From DASRAU01 sp035638075 (GTDB lineage: Bacteria; Acidobacteriota; Polarisedimenticolia; Gp22-AA2): 64,000 nt of DNA. The notes beneath the pieces are model-generated. The model saw only the letters and a program-made list of their open reading frames with translations. It was not told the origin of the DNA and ran no database searches. The stretch covers positions 1 to 64,000 of the forward strand of contig DASRAU010000027.1 in the NCBI GenBank assembly GCA_035638075.1, read 5' to 3'. The position numbers and the translations under genes were made by a program. Positions 1 through 7,846 of the stretch are shown one piece after another. Position 1 is the first letter of the stretch. Every line of letters starts with the position of its first letter.

Positions 1-353
1 GTGACGAAGGCGAAGCCGAGCGCGTTGGTGATGTCCGGCAGGCAGAAGCTGCCGCCGGCGAGGCACAGCTGCTCTTCGGGAATTCCTTTCGGCCGGTTCG
101 CCTCGACATAGCCGTGGGCATAGATCACCACGTCGTTGTTCCAGGCCATCGACGTCGGCATGCACACGCGCACGATGCCGCCGCTCGCGGCTTCGGCGTC
201 CGGCTCGCAGGTGGCCGCAGCGGCGGCCGGCGTGAAGCCCGCCAGCACGACGGCGCCGAGAGCCAGCGCAAGCCCGGGTCGGACGGATCGGAGCATGCGG
301 ATGAGACGGGCGGCCTGCAGCGGGAGTCGGTGCAGCGGGGCGAGGCGGTGCAT
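1..353 (-). CDS. Secreted protein, N-terminal part only (runs off the window)
   Basis: Only the N-terminal part (about 118 residues) lies in the window; the 3' end is beyond base 1. The start at 353 has a GGAGG 10 nt upstream. A second ATG at 296 would give a more compact signal peptide. The N-terminus has a hydrophobic stretch ending in an Ala-rich cleavage-like site, so export is likely. The mature part has paired cysteines and a VIYAHGY segment resembling the oxyanion strand of secreted alpha/beta hydrolases, but no catalytic triad can be seen in the fragment, so a hydrolase function is only a guess. It is transcribed divergently from the fhc operon. Confidence 0.6.
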   Translation of the reverse strand, partial: MHRLAPLHRLPLQAARLIRMLRSVRPGLALALGAVVLAGFTPAAAAATCEPDAEAASGGIVRVCMPTSMAWNNDVVIYAHGYVEANRPKGIPEEQLCLAGGSFCLPDITNALGFAFV

Positions 354-386
354 CGGCGGCGATCCTCCGGTTCCGGTGTGCACCGT

Positions 387-416
387 ACGCTACCTTCGAA
401 TCCCCATCCTTGTAAA
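387..416 (-). promoter_or_regulatory. Sigma70-like promoter for the secreted-protein gene
   Basis: On the minus strand TTTACA (416..411) and TAGCGT (392..387) are separated by 18 bp. The predicted transcript would start near 380, leaving a short leader before the ATG at 353. It lies back to back with the fhcB promoter. Confidence 0.5.
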
Positions 417-419
417 GGA

Positions 420-448
420 TTGCGCCGACCCGCACCGTCTGGTACAAG
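420..448 (+). promoter_or_regulatory. Sigma70-like promoter of the fhcBADC-mch operon
   Basis: TTGCGC (420..425), a 17 bp spacer and TACAAG (443..448). Only 7 nt separate the -10 box from the fhcB ATG at 456, so the mRNA would start at or next to the start codon (leaderless). No Shine-Dalgarno sequence precedes the ATG, which fits. Confidence 0.4.
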
Positions 449-455
449 CCGCGCC

Positions 456-1709
456 ATGACCGCCCCCGAGGCGCTGCGGATCGTCCTGCCCTTTTGCGGT
501 CTCCCCTGCCCCGAAGCGACGCTGAGCTTCGAGGACGGGCGCGTCGCCGGGGTGCGGGGCGGCTGCGCCGTCTGCCGCGAGGCCGCGAGTGTGCTGCGCT
601 TCGATGCGGATCCGCTGGTCGGCGGTCGCGGGGCCACGCTCGACGAAGCGCTCGCCCGCGCCGTCGAGCTGCTGCGCGCATCTCGCCGCCCGTTCGTCTA
701 CGGTCTCGCCGCCAGTCCCGTCGGGACGGCGCGGCTCGCGGCGCGGCTCGCATCGCGCCTCGACGCCGCGATCGACGTCGAAGGCGGAGTCACCCTCGCC
801 CCCGAGATCGAAGCCGTCGCGGCGACCGGCCAGGTCACCACGACCCTCGGAGAGATTCGCGCTTCGGTGGATCTGCTCGTCCTGTGGCGCTGCGATCCGC
901 GCACGCTTCATCCCGATCTCTTCGGCGCGCTGCCTTTGGGCGGCCCTCGGCGCATCATCGCGGTGCCGCCGTGCGCCCCCGTGACGGGCGATCTCGTGCT
1001 GTCGATTCCCGATGGCGGCGACGTCGCGGCGCTCCAGGCGCTTCGGGCGCTCCTGGACGGCCGGGCCGCCGTCCCGACGGACGTCCGGGAGGGGCTGGTG
1101 CCCGATGAGCTCCGGCGCGCGGCCGAGGCCATCCGCGGCGCGCGTCGCATCGCCATCCTGTGGGACCCGACCCTTCCGTCCGGGAGGGAGATCGCGCGCC
1201 AGGCGTCGACGGTCGAGGCCGCCGCGCTCGCGGCCGGGTTCGCGGCGCTGAGTCTCGACCGGCATTCGTCGGGCCTGCACATCGCCGTCAAGGCTCTCGC
1301 CCCCGGGCACGTGACCGGCGGCATGACGGGCCTGCTGTCGGCGACCGGGTTCCCGCGGGCGATCGGCTTCACCGGCGGCAAGCCGTCTTGCGATCCGCAT
1401 CGTTTCGGCGCCGGCCCCCTTCTGCGCGGCGGCGCCGATCTGCTGCTCGCGGTCGAGCCGCTCCGGCCGAAGCCGGGGACGGGTGAGGTGCCCACCATCC
1501 TGATCGGCTCGCGTCTGCCCGAGGGATGGCCCGAGCCCGAGGTGCTGCTTCCGATCGTCCCCCCGGCGCTCGACGGCGGCCTGTGGCTTCGCAGCGACGG
1601 CGTGCCGATGGAGCGTCCGGAGCGCCGTGCGGCGGCGCTCGACCCGGTCCTCGGCGCGCGCCCGACCGAGACCCAGGTGTTGGACGCGCTCCTGGAGCGG
1701 ATCGGATGA
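456..1709 (+). CDS. fhcB: Formyltransferase/hydrolase complex subunit B (FwdB/FmdB-like)
   Basis: 417 residues. It is the homologue of the molybdopterin-type subunit B of formylmethanofuran dehydrogenase. In bacteria the FhcABCD complex hydrolyses formyl-MFR to formate rather than oxidising it. Near the N-terminus Cys14, Cys18, Cys37 and Cys40 recall the iron-sulfur site of FwdB, but the usual first Cys (position 11) is Leu. Around residues 112-116 the sequence reads VTLAP where archaeal FwdB carries its catalytic Cys in a VCHGP-like motif, so dehydrogenase chemistry is unlikely. The TLGEI segment at 130-134 is typical of the family. The ATG at 456 is chosen because the longer upstream reading has no family similarity. 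It is the first gene of the operon and its stop overlaps the fhcA start. Confidence 0.88.
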   Translation: MTAPEALRIVLPFCGLPCPEATLSFEDGRVAGVRGGCAVCREAASVLRFDADPLVGGRGATLDEALARAVELLRASRRPFVYGLAASPVGTARLAARLASRLDAAIDVEGGVTLAPEIEAVAATGQVTTTLGEIRASVDLLVLWRCDPRTLHPDLFGALPLGGPRRIIAVPPCAPVTGDLVLSIPDGGDVAALQALRALLDGRAAVPTDVREGLVPDELRRAAEAIRGARRIAILWDPTLPSGREIARQASTVEAAALAAGFAALSLDRHSSGLHIAVKALAPGHVTGGMTGLLSATGFPRAIGFTGGKPSCDPHRFGAGPLLRGGADLLLAVEPLRPKPGTGEVPTILIGSRLPEGWPEPEVLLPIVPPALDGGLWLRSDGVPMERPERRAAALDPVLGARPTETQVLDALLERIG

Positions 1710-3220
1710 CCCGGGCGCCGTCTTCATCGCCGGACCGCGGCGGAACGGTTCGCATCCGCAACGGGGCGGTGTGGGATCCCCGGCACGGGCGGCGCGGCGA
1801 GGTCGGCGAGGTCTGCATCGAGAACGGCCGCGTGATCGCGTCGCTTCCGCCATCGGCGCCGGTGTTCGACGCGAAGAACCTGCTCGTCGTGCCCGGGGGC
1901 GTGGACCTGCACAGTCACATCACGGGCGGCGGCGTGCGCGCGGCGCGGCTCCTGTGCCCCGAGGCGGCCGGCACTCCCTTTCTGCCGGCGCTCGACGACA
2001 TCGGGCGCCTCTATACCCGGCTCGGGTACACGACCGTCTTCGACGCGGCCGTCGCTCCCGCCTTCGCCCCGCTGGCGCACGACGAGCTCGCGTCCTTGCC
2101 GGTCCTCGACGCCGGCTTCTTCCTCCTCATGGGGAACGACCCGGACACGCTCGAGGCGTGCCGCATCGCCGGGGCCTCCGGGCTCGAGAGCGTGGTCGCC
2201 GCGCTCCTGGACCGCGCGGGGGCGTACGCGCCGAAGCTCGTGAACCCGGGCGGCGTCGCGGCGTGGAAGCAGGACCGCGAGGAGCCGTCGATCGAGGAGG
2301 CGGGAGACATCCTGTCGCGCTTCGCGGCGGCCGCGGCGGCGCTCGGGCTGCCGCACCCGCTGCACGTCCACCTGCCGCGCCTCGGCCTCCCGGGCAACGC
2401 GACCGCGACGCTCGCGCTCCTCGATCGGTTCGACGGCCGCCGCGCCCACGTGACGCACACGCAGTTCCACGCGTACGGCGGCCTCACCTTCGCCGGTTTC
2501 CGCAGCCGCGCGCCGGAGATCGCCGCCGCGCTCAACCAGCGTCCTCATCTGACCGCCGACGTCGGGCAGGTGGTCTTCGGTCCGGCGATCACGCTCAGCG
2601 CCGACGGCCCGGCGCAGGAGCGGCTGCACCGCGCCACGCACAAGAAGTGGCTGCACGTGGACATCGAGGGCGACAGCGCCTGCGGCGTCGTGCCGCACCA
2701 GTTCGAGGCGGCGAATCTCGTGGCGTCGGTGCAGTGGGCGGCCGGGCTCGAGCTGATGCTCCTCGTGGACGATCCCTGGAGGATGGCGCTGACGACCGAC
2801 CACCCGAACGGCGGACCCTTCGCCGCCTATCCCACCATCCTGCGCATGCTCGCCGAGCGCCCGTTCCGCGAAGAGCTCCTGCGCCGGGCGCACCCGCTGC
2901 TGCCGAAGCGATCGCACCTCTCGGGGATCGCGCGGGAGTACTCCTTCGAGGAGCTGCTCATCGTCACGCGATCGGGCCCGGCGCGGATCCTCGGTCTCGA
3001 GGCCAAGGGGCATCTGGGACCGGGCGCGGACGGCGATGTGGCGCTCCTGCGCCGCGCCGACGACATCGAGACGACCTTCACGCAGGCGGTCGCCGTCTTC
3101 AAGGACGGCCGGCTGGTGGCGCGCGAGGGCGAGATCCTCGATGCGCGTCCCGGGCGCCGCATCGGACTTCCACCGGGCGCGGCCGGGCGCGTGATCCCCG
3201 GGGGAAGCGCGCCATGCTGA
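1706..3220 (+). CDS. fhcA: Formyltransferase/hydrolase complex subunit A (amidohydrolase, FwdA-like)
   Basis: 504 residues. This is the zinc amidohydrolase subunit that hydrolyses formylmethanofuran to formate and methanofuran. Metal-site features are visible: HxH at 69-71, Lys178 in APKLVNPGG (the position of the carboxylated lysine in FwdA), later histidines in LHVH and HVTHTQ, and Asp in TTDHPNGG. It is full length for the family. The ATG overlaps the fhcB stop (ATGA) and the stop overlaps fhcD, so translation is probably coupled. Family assignment is firm; hydrolysis as the in vivo direction follows from the bacterial Fhc precedent. Confidence 0.93.
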   Translation: MTRAPSSSPDRGGTVRIRNGAVWDPRHGRRGEVGEVCIENGRVIASLPPSAPVFDAKNLLVVPGGVDLHSHITGGGVRAARLLCPEAAGTPFLPALDDIGRLYTRLGYTTVFDAAVAPAFAPLAHDELASLPVLDAGFFLLMGNDPDTLEACRIAGASGLESVVAALLDRAGAYAPKLVNPGGVAAWKQDREEPSIEEAGDILSRFAAAAAALGLPHPLHVHLPRLGLPGNATATLALLDRFDGRRAHVTHTQFHAYGGLTFAGFRSRAPEIAAALNQRPHLTADVGQVVFGPAITLSADGPAQERLHRATHKKWLHVDIEGDSACGVVPHQFEAANLVASVQWAAGLELMLLVDDPWRMALTTDHPNGGPFAAYPTILRMLAERPFREELLRRAHPLLPKRSHLSGIAREYSFEELLIVTRSGPARILGLEAKGHLGPGADGDVALLRRADDIETTFTQAVAVFKDGRLVAREGEILDARPGRRIGLPPGAAGRVIPGGSAPC

Positions 3221-4173
3221 TCGACGGCACCTTCATCGAGGACACCTACGCCGAGGCGTTCGGACTGCGCGCCGCGCGCGTGCTGGTCACGTCCGACACG
3301 GCCGCGTGGGCGCAGACCGCGGCGCTGTCGATGACCGGGTTCGCGACGTCGATCATCGCCTGCGGCTGCGAGGCGGGCATGGAAGGCCCGGCCCCGGCGG
3401 CGACCCCCGACGCCCGCCCGGGCGTGAACGTGCTCCTCTTCGCGCGCACCGTCGCCGACCTGCAGGACCAGGTGGTGCGGCGCGTCGGACAGTGCGTCAT
3501 GACCGCCGCCGGCGCCTCCTGCTATGACGCCCTCGGCCCCGCGGACGACTCGGTCCGTCTCGGCTCGCTGCTGCGCTTCTTCGGCGACGGCCAGCAGACC
3601 AGCAAGCGCATCGACCCGGCGCTGGCCGACGCGGGACGCGTGCGGCCGCGGCGGCTGTGGCGCATCCCGGTCATGGACGGCGAGTTCGTCGTGGACGACC
3701 GCTGCGGCGTCCGCAAGGGAGTCGCGGGCGGGAACTTCCTGATCCTCGGGCGCACGCCGGAGACGACACTCGCCGCCGCGGAGCGGGCGGTGGCCGCCAT
3801 CCGCCTCCTGCCCGAGGTGATCCTGCCTTTCCCCGGTGGCGTCGTGCGCAGCGGCAGCAAGGTCGGCTCGAAATACCGCAAGCTGATCGCCTCGACGAAT
3901 TCGCCGTACTGTCCGACCCTGCGGGGCGTCGTCGAGACGGCGCTGCCGCCGGACGTCGAATCGGTCCTCGAGATCGTCATCGACGGCCTGACCGTCGAGG
4001 CGGTCGGCGCGGCGGTCGCCACCGGCGCGCGCGCGGCGTGCGGCCCCGGCATCGTCCGCATCGGCGCCGGCAATTACGGCGGCCGCCTCGGCAAGTACCT
4101 CTTCCACCTGCGCCCGCTCCTCTCCGGCACGACCCCGCCCGGGCAGGCCGCAGCACCGCCGAAGCCGCGATGA
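3214..4173 (+). CDS. fhcD: Formylmethanofuran:H4MPT formyltransferase (Ftr)
   Basis: 319 residues. It transfers the formyl group between N5-formyl-H4MPT and methanofuran. In bacteria this protein is a stable subunit of the Fhc complex. The sequence matches the family end to end: N-terminal LIDGTFIEDTYAEAF, ACGCEAG near residue 50, then a second lobe containing ILPFPGG, SKYRKL and ASTNSPYCPTL. The ATG at 3214 overlaps the last 7 nt of fhcA. The longer open frame upstream is only a shadow of fhcA. The Ala/Pro-rich C-terminal tail is short. Confidence 0.94.
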   Translation: MLIDGTFIEDTYAEAFGLRAARVLVTSDTAAWAQTAALSMTGFATSIIACGCEAGMEGPAPAATPDARPGVNVLLFARTVADLQDQVVRRVGQCVMTAAGASCYDALGPADDSVRLGSLLRFFGDGQQTSKRIDPALADAGRVRPRRLWRIPVMDGEFVVDDRCGVRKGVAGGNFLILGRTPETTLAAAERAVAAIRLLPEVILPFPGGVVRSGSKVGSKYRKLIASTNSPYCPTLRGVVETALPPDVESVLEIVIDGLTVEAVGAAVATGARAACGPGIVRIGAGNYGGRLGKYLFHLRPLLSGTTPPGQAAAPPKPR

Positions 4174-5075
4174 GCCTGCGGCTGGCGCTGCGCGAGTGGC
4201 CCTTCCCGCCCGGGATGGAGGCGGAGGCGCCCGATCTCCTCCCCGAACGGCTCGCGGGGATGTCGCGCCGGGCGATCGAGGAGCTTCCGATCCGGATCGG
4301 CCGGCGCACCGAGCGCGTCGGCGATTTCTTCGATGTCGCCGGCGCTCTCGACGGCGCCGGCGGCGCCGCCATCATCCGAACATCGGCCGCGGGCGTGCTT
4401 GCGGCCTCGGACGCCGACGGCGAGGTCGTGCTTTCCGGGGATCTCACTCCCTTCGCGCGGCTCGGCGCCGGGATGACCGCCGGCCGGATGCGCATCGCGG
4501 GCCCGGCAGGGCCGTGCGCTGGCGCCGGCATGCGCGGCGGCCGCCTCGAAATCCACGCGGATGCCGGCGGGCGCGCCGGCGAAGGCATGACCGGCGGCGT
4601 TCTCGCCGTGCTCGGGTCGGCCGGCGACGATCTCGGGGGGCCCGCGCCGACGGCGACGCGCGGCGTCGACCGCGGCGTCATCCTCGTGGCCGGAAGCGCG
4701 GGTGCCCGTGCCGGTCGGCGCATGCGCCGCGGGGTCATCGCCATCGGCGGCGATGCCGGTCCGCTCCTCGGCACCGAGATGCTCGCCGGAACGGTCGTCG
4801 TGCTCGGCCGCGCCGGCGAGGGCGTTGGGACCTGGATGCGGCGCGGCACCATCGTCCTGGGCCAAGGGATCGCGCCCGCGGCGCCGGCGTTCGCCGCGTC
4901 GGGGTCGGGCCGCTTCTCCTTCTGGTCCCTGTACGATGGGGCGCTGCGCGCGGCCGGGGTTCCGCTTCCCGAGGCGTGGCGCGCGGGGAGGTTCCGGCGC
5001 TTCGTGGGGGATCGCAGCGGCGCCGGCCTCGGAGAGATCCTCGTTCCGTCGGGAGGAGCGGATGACGCAGCATGA
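4170..5075 (+). CDS. fhcC: Formyltransferase/hydrolase complex subunit C (FwdC-like)
   Basis: 301 residues. This structural subunit is a right-handed beta-helix related to the C-terminal domain of glutamate synthase. Repeats of the GAGM(R/T)GG(R/V) type occur every 18-20 residues through the middle of the protein, as expected for the fold. It contacts FhcA and FhcB in the complex. Its start overlaps the fhcD stop by 4 nt (ATGA) and its end overlaps mch by 14 nt. The order B-A-D-C is the reverse of the C-D-A-B order I recall for Methylorubrum extorquens. Confidence 0.9.
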   Translation: MSLRLALREWPFPPGMEAEAPDLLPERLAGMSRRAIEELPIRIGRRTERVGDFFDVAGALDGAGGAAIIRTSAAGVLAASDADGEVVLSGDLTPFARLGAGMTAGRMRIAGPAGPCAGAGMRGGRLEIHADAGGRAGEGMTGGVLAVLGSAGDDLGGPAPTATRGVDRGVILVAGSAGARAGRRMRRGVIAIGGDAGPLLGTEMLAGTVVVLGRAGEGVGTWMRRGTIVLGQGIAPAAPAFAASGSGRFSFWSLYDGALRAAGVPLPEAWRAGRFRRFVGDRSGAGLGEILVPSGGADDAA

Positions 5076-6036
5076 GGCCCTGAGCCGCATCAGCCCGGAG
5101 GCGCTCCACATCGCCGACCGCATGGAGGCGGGGTCGTCCGCGCTCGGAGTGCAGCCGCACCGGCTCTCGAACGGCTGCCGTCTGCTCGACGCCGGTGTCG
5201 AAGCGCCGGGATCGCTCGCAGCCGCCCGCCACTATGCCGAGGCGTGTCTCGGCGGGCTCGGGCGGGTGCGGGTCGCGCCGCGCCCGCTCGGTCCGGCGGT
5301 GCTGTTCGAAGCGCGGGTCGAGGTGGACGCGCCTCTCGTCGCCTGTCTCGGCTCGCAGTACGCCGGCTGGAAGGTGCAGGCGGGGTCCTTCTTCGCCATG
5401 GGATCCGGGCCGGCGCGCGCCGTGCGCGGCGCCGAGCCGCTCTTCGATCGCTTTCCGCTGCGCATCGAGGCCGAAAAAACGGTGCTGCTGCTCGAGACGG
5501 ACAAGCTCCCCGACGCCGCGGTGGCGCAGGCGGTGGCGGAGGGGTGCCGCATCCCGCCCTCGGCGCTGACGCTCATCGCCGCGCGCACCGGGAGCCTCGT
5601 CGGCTCGACCCAGGTCGCGGCCCGCTCGGTCGAGACGGCGCTGCACAAGCTGCTCGAGCTCGGCTTCGATCTGACGACCATCGTCGGCGGCGCCGGCACC
5701 TGCCCGATCGCGCCCGGGCATCCGGACACGCTGCGCGCCATCGGCCGCACCAACGACGCGGTGCTGTACGGCGCCGAGGTGGCGCTGTGGGTGCAGACCG
5801 ACGACGCGCGCATCGAGGCGGTCCTCGACCGGCTGCCCTCGTCGGCCTCGAAGGAGCACGGCCGGCTGTTCCACGATCTCCTGCGCGAGCACGGAGATTT
5901 CTACGGCATCGACCCGCTCCTCTTCTCTCCGGCCCGCGTCACCTTGGTGAATGCCGCGACCGGCCGGGTGCACGCCGCCGGCGTCCTCGACGAGAAAACA
6001 TTGATGAAGTCGTTCGGCCTCGGCGACGCCGGCTGA
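5062..6036 (+). CDS. mch: Methenyltetrahydromethanopterin cyclohydrolase
   Basis: 324 residues. It hydrolyses methenyl-H4MPT to 5-formyl-H4MPT in the cytoplasm, feeding the Fhc complex. Family segments include SLAAARHYAEACLGGLG, CLGSQYAGW, FFAMGSGPARA and VGGAGTCPIAP. A strong GGGAGGAG lies just upstream of the ATG at 5062, inside the 3' end of fhcC, and supports that start. Length is normal. It overlaps fhcC by 14 nt and is followed 8 nt later by an ATP-grasp gene. Confidence 0.95.
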   Translation: MTQHEALSRISPEALHIADRMEAGSSALGVQPHRLSNGCRLLDAGVEAPGSLAAARHYAEACLGGLGRVRVAPRPLGPAVLFEARVEVDAPLVACLGSQYAGWKVQAGSFFAMGSGPARAVRGAEPLFDRFPLRIEAEKTVLLLETDKLPDAAVAQAVAEGCRIPPSALTLIAARTGSLVGSTQVAARSVETALHKLLELGFDLTTIVGGAGTCPIAPGHPDTLRAIGRTNDAVLYGAEVALWVQTDDARIEAVLDRLPSSASKEHGRLFHDLLREHGDFYGIDPLLFSPARVTLVNAATGRVHAAGVLDEKTLMKSFGLGDAG

Positions 6037-6044
6037 CCCGCGGC

Positions 6045-6923
6045 ATGCGCAAGGTCGGAATCCTCGCCGCCGCCGAAGGGTGGCACCTGCACGGGCTGCG
6101 CCGCGCCTTCGCGGCCCTCGGCGCCGAGACCGTGCGCTTCGATCCGACCCGCCTCGTCGGCCGCACCCACGACTCTGATGAATCCTGGAACGAGCTCGAC
6201 GCTCTCCTGGTGCGCGTCATCCCGCCGGGCTCGCTCGATCAGGTCGTCTTCCGCGTCGATCTCCTGCACCGTCTCGCCGATCGCGGGCTGCCGGTCGTCA
6301 ACACTCCGCGCTCGCTCGAGCGGACCATCGACAAGCACTGGACCTCGCGACTGCTCGACGACGCGGGGATTCCGACGCCCCGGACGATCGCGACCGAGCG
6401 CGCGGAAGACGCGCTCGCGGCGTTCCGCGTTCTCCGTGACGTCGTGGTGAAGCCGCTTCTCGGCTCGGGCGGGCGCGGCATCTTCCGCGTCTCGGACGAG
6501 GACCACGCCTGGCGGGCGTTCCGTGCCCTCGAGCAGCAGGGCTTCGTCATCTATGTCCAGGAGTTCGTCCCGCACGGCCGCCACGACCTGCGCCTGTTCG
6601 TCGCCGGCGGCGAGGTCGTCGCCGCGGCGCGACGCGAAGGAGACGGCTGGAAGACGAACCTCGCGACCGGCGCGCGCGCCCTGCCACACCGCCCGGGCGC
6701 CGACCAGGAGTCCCTGGCGGTGCGCGCCGCCGCCGTCGTCGGCGCCGACTACGCCGGGGTCGACCTGCTCGAAGCCGAAGACGGCCGGTTGCTCGTCATC
6801 GAGGTGAACGGCATCCCCGCCTGGGAGGGCCTCGGCAAGGCCACCGGGATCGACATCGCCGCCATCATCGCCTCGCGCGTCCGGGCGCGCGTCGCCGCCG
6901 GGCGGCCGGGCGGAGGAAAATGA
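6045..6923 (+). CDS. RimK-type ATP-grasp ligase of the H4MPT cluster
   Basis: 292 residues with a complete ATP-grasp fold: pre-ATP-grasp N-domain (1-95), the lysine strand VVVKPLLGSGGRGI, the central VQEFV hinge, and the metal-binding ends DLRLFV and VIEVNGIPAWEGL. It belongs to the RimK/MptN group that joins glutamate to acids. By family and position it could add the glutamate of H4MPT or another side-chain acid, but the substrate is inferred. It starts 8 nt after mch and its stop overlaps the next gene (ATGA). Homologues recur in bacterial H4MPT clusters. Confidence 0.82.
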   Translation: MRKVGILAAAEGWHLHGLRRAFAALGAETVRFDPTRLVGRTHDSDESWNELDALLVRVIPPGSLDQVVFRVDLLHRLADRGLPVVNTPRSLERTIDKHWTSRLLDDAGIPTPRTIATERAEDALAAFRVLRDVVVKPLLGSGGRGIFRVSDEDHAWRAFRALEQQGFVIYVQEFVPHGRHDLRLFVAGGEVVAAARREGDGWKTNLATGARALPHRPGADQESLAVRAAAVVGADYAGVDLLEAEDGRLLVIEVNGIPAWEGLGKATGIDIAAIIASRVRARVAAGRPGGGK

Positions 6924-7846
6924 GGTCGTCCAGGAGGCGGTTGTCGCCCGCCCTCGTCGCGGCGGCGGCGGAGACGGCGTGCCTGCTCGAAGCGCACGCG
7001 CCCAAGCCGGGGAACGTCAGCCCGGGACGCGCGCGCCCCGGGCTCACCTATCGCGACTTCGTCGTCAGCGCGGAGTTTCTCGGCCAGGCCTTCCGGCGCG
7101 GCGCCGGCCGGTGGCGCGTCGGGCGCCTGGTGCACGAGACCATCGCGGCGAGCCACGCCCAGGTGGGGACCAACACCCACCTCGGCATCGTGCTGCTCCT
7201 CGCCCCGCTCGCGAAGGCGGCGCTGCGCCGCACGCCCGGAAGTCTGCGTGCGCGCCTGCGGCAGGTGCTCGGCGAGCTCGACCGCGATGACGCGCGCCGC
7301 GCCTACGCGGCGATCCGGCTGGCGCGCCCCGGCGGTCTCGGACGCGCGCCGCGCGAGGACGTGCGCCGTCCGCCGACGGTGACCCTGCTCGAAGCGATGC
7401 GGCTGGCAGCGGAGCGCGATGCGGTCGCGCGCGAGTACGCCACCGGGTACGCTTCGACCTTCACGCTCGGCGCCCCGGCGATCGATCGCGCGCGCCGCGG
7501 CGGCGCCCGGCTCGAGCAGGCGATCGTGGTCGCCTACCTCGAGCTGCTGGCGGCGCGGCCCGACACGCTGGTGGAGCGGCGGCACGGACGAAGCGCGGCG
7601 CGGCGGGTCAGCCGCGAGGCGGCGAAGGTGCTCGAAGCGGGTGGGCCGCTGCGTCCGGAGGGACGCCGGCGGCTCGAGAGGCTCGACCGGAGGCTCCGCG
7701 CGGCGAAGCCGCCGATCAATCCTGGAGCGACCGCCGACGTCGTGGCCGCGAGCCTGTTCGTCTGGCTGCTGATGGGGGCGGAGTCGGGTGCGTCATCCGG
7801 GACGTCCTCTCGGACGTCCTCCCGGATGCCCGGTCGCGCCCGCTGA
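6920..7846 (+). CDS. CitG/MdcB-like triphosphoribosyl-dephospho-CoA synthase family protein
   Basis: 308 residues of the CitG family (COG1767). Visible motifs are APKPGNVSPG near residues 27-36, a conserved SAEF, the HAQVGTNTHLGI stretch and the C-terminal INPGATADVVAASLF. CitG itself makes the citrate-lyase prosthetic-group precursor. No citrate lyase is here, and relatives are recurrent in bacterial H4MPT/MFR clusters where a cofactor-synthesis role is suspected; the reaction is unknown. The Ser/Arg-rich last 20 residues are encoded over an inverted repeat and overlap the convergent beta-RFAP synthase gene by 131 bp. It is the last gene of the fhc operon. Confidence 0.75.
   Translation: MRSSRRRLSPALVAAAAETACLLEAHAPKPGNVSPGRARPGLTYRDFVVSAEFLGQAFRRGAGRWRVGRLVHETIAASHAQVGTNTHLGIVLLLAPLAKAALRRTPGSLRARLRQVLGELDRDDARRAYAAIRLARPGGLGRAPREDVRRPPTVTLLEAMRLAAERDAVAREYATGYASTFTLGAPAIDRARRGGARLEQAIVVAYLELLAARPDTLVERRHGRSAARRVSREAAKVLEAGGPLRPEGRRRLERLDRRLRAAKPPINPGATADVVAASLFVWLLMGAESGASSGTSSRTSSRMPGRAR

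Noticed and set aside
390..1853. Long open frame of 487 codons on the minus strand across fhcB
   Set aside because: It is antisense to a clear fhcB gene, its translation is Arg/Gly-rich without any family motif, and such frames are common opposite GC-rich genes.
1724..3013. 429-codon minus-strand frame opposite fhcA
   Set aside because: The translation is compositionally odd (Arg/Glu/Val-rich) with no motifs, while the plus strand encodes an intact amidohydrolase.
456..3220. FhcAB as a true formylmethanofuran dehydrogenase (CO2 reduction)
   Set aside because: The catalytic Cys position of subunit B reads VTLAP, and no ferredoxin-type FwdF/FwdG or molybdopterin-binding FwdD subunit is present.
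456..7846. Recent transfer of the fhc-mch operon from a methanogen
   Set aside because: Base composition and codon use look the same as in neighbouring housekeeping genes, the genes resemble bacterial Fhc/Mch types, and no mobile element flanks the region.
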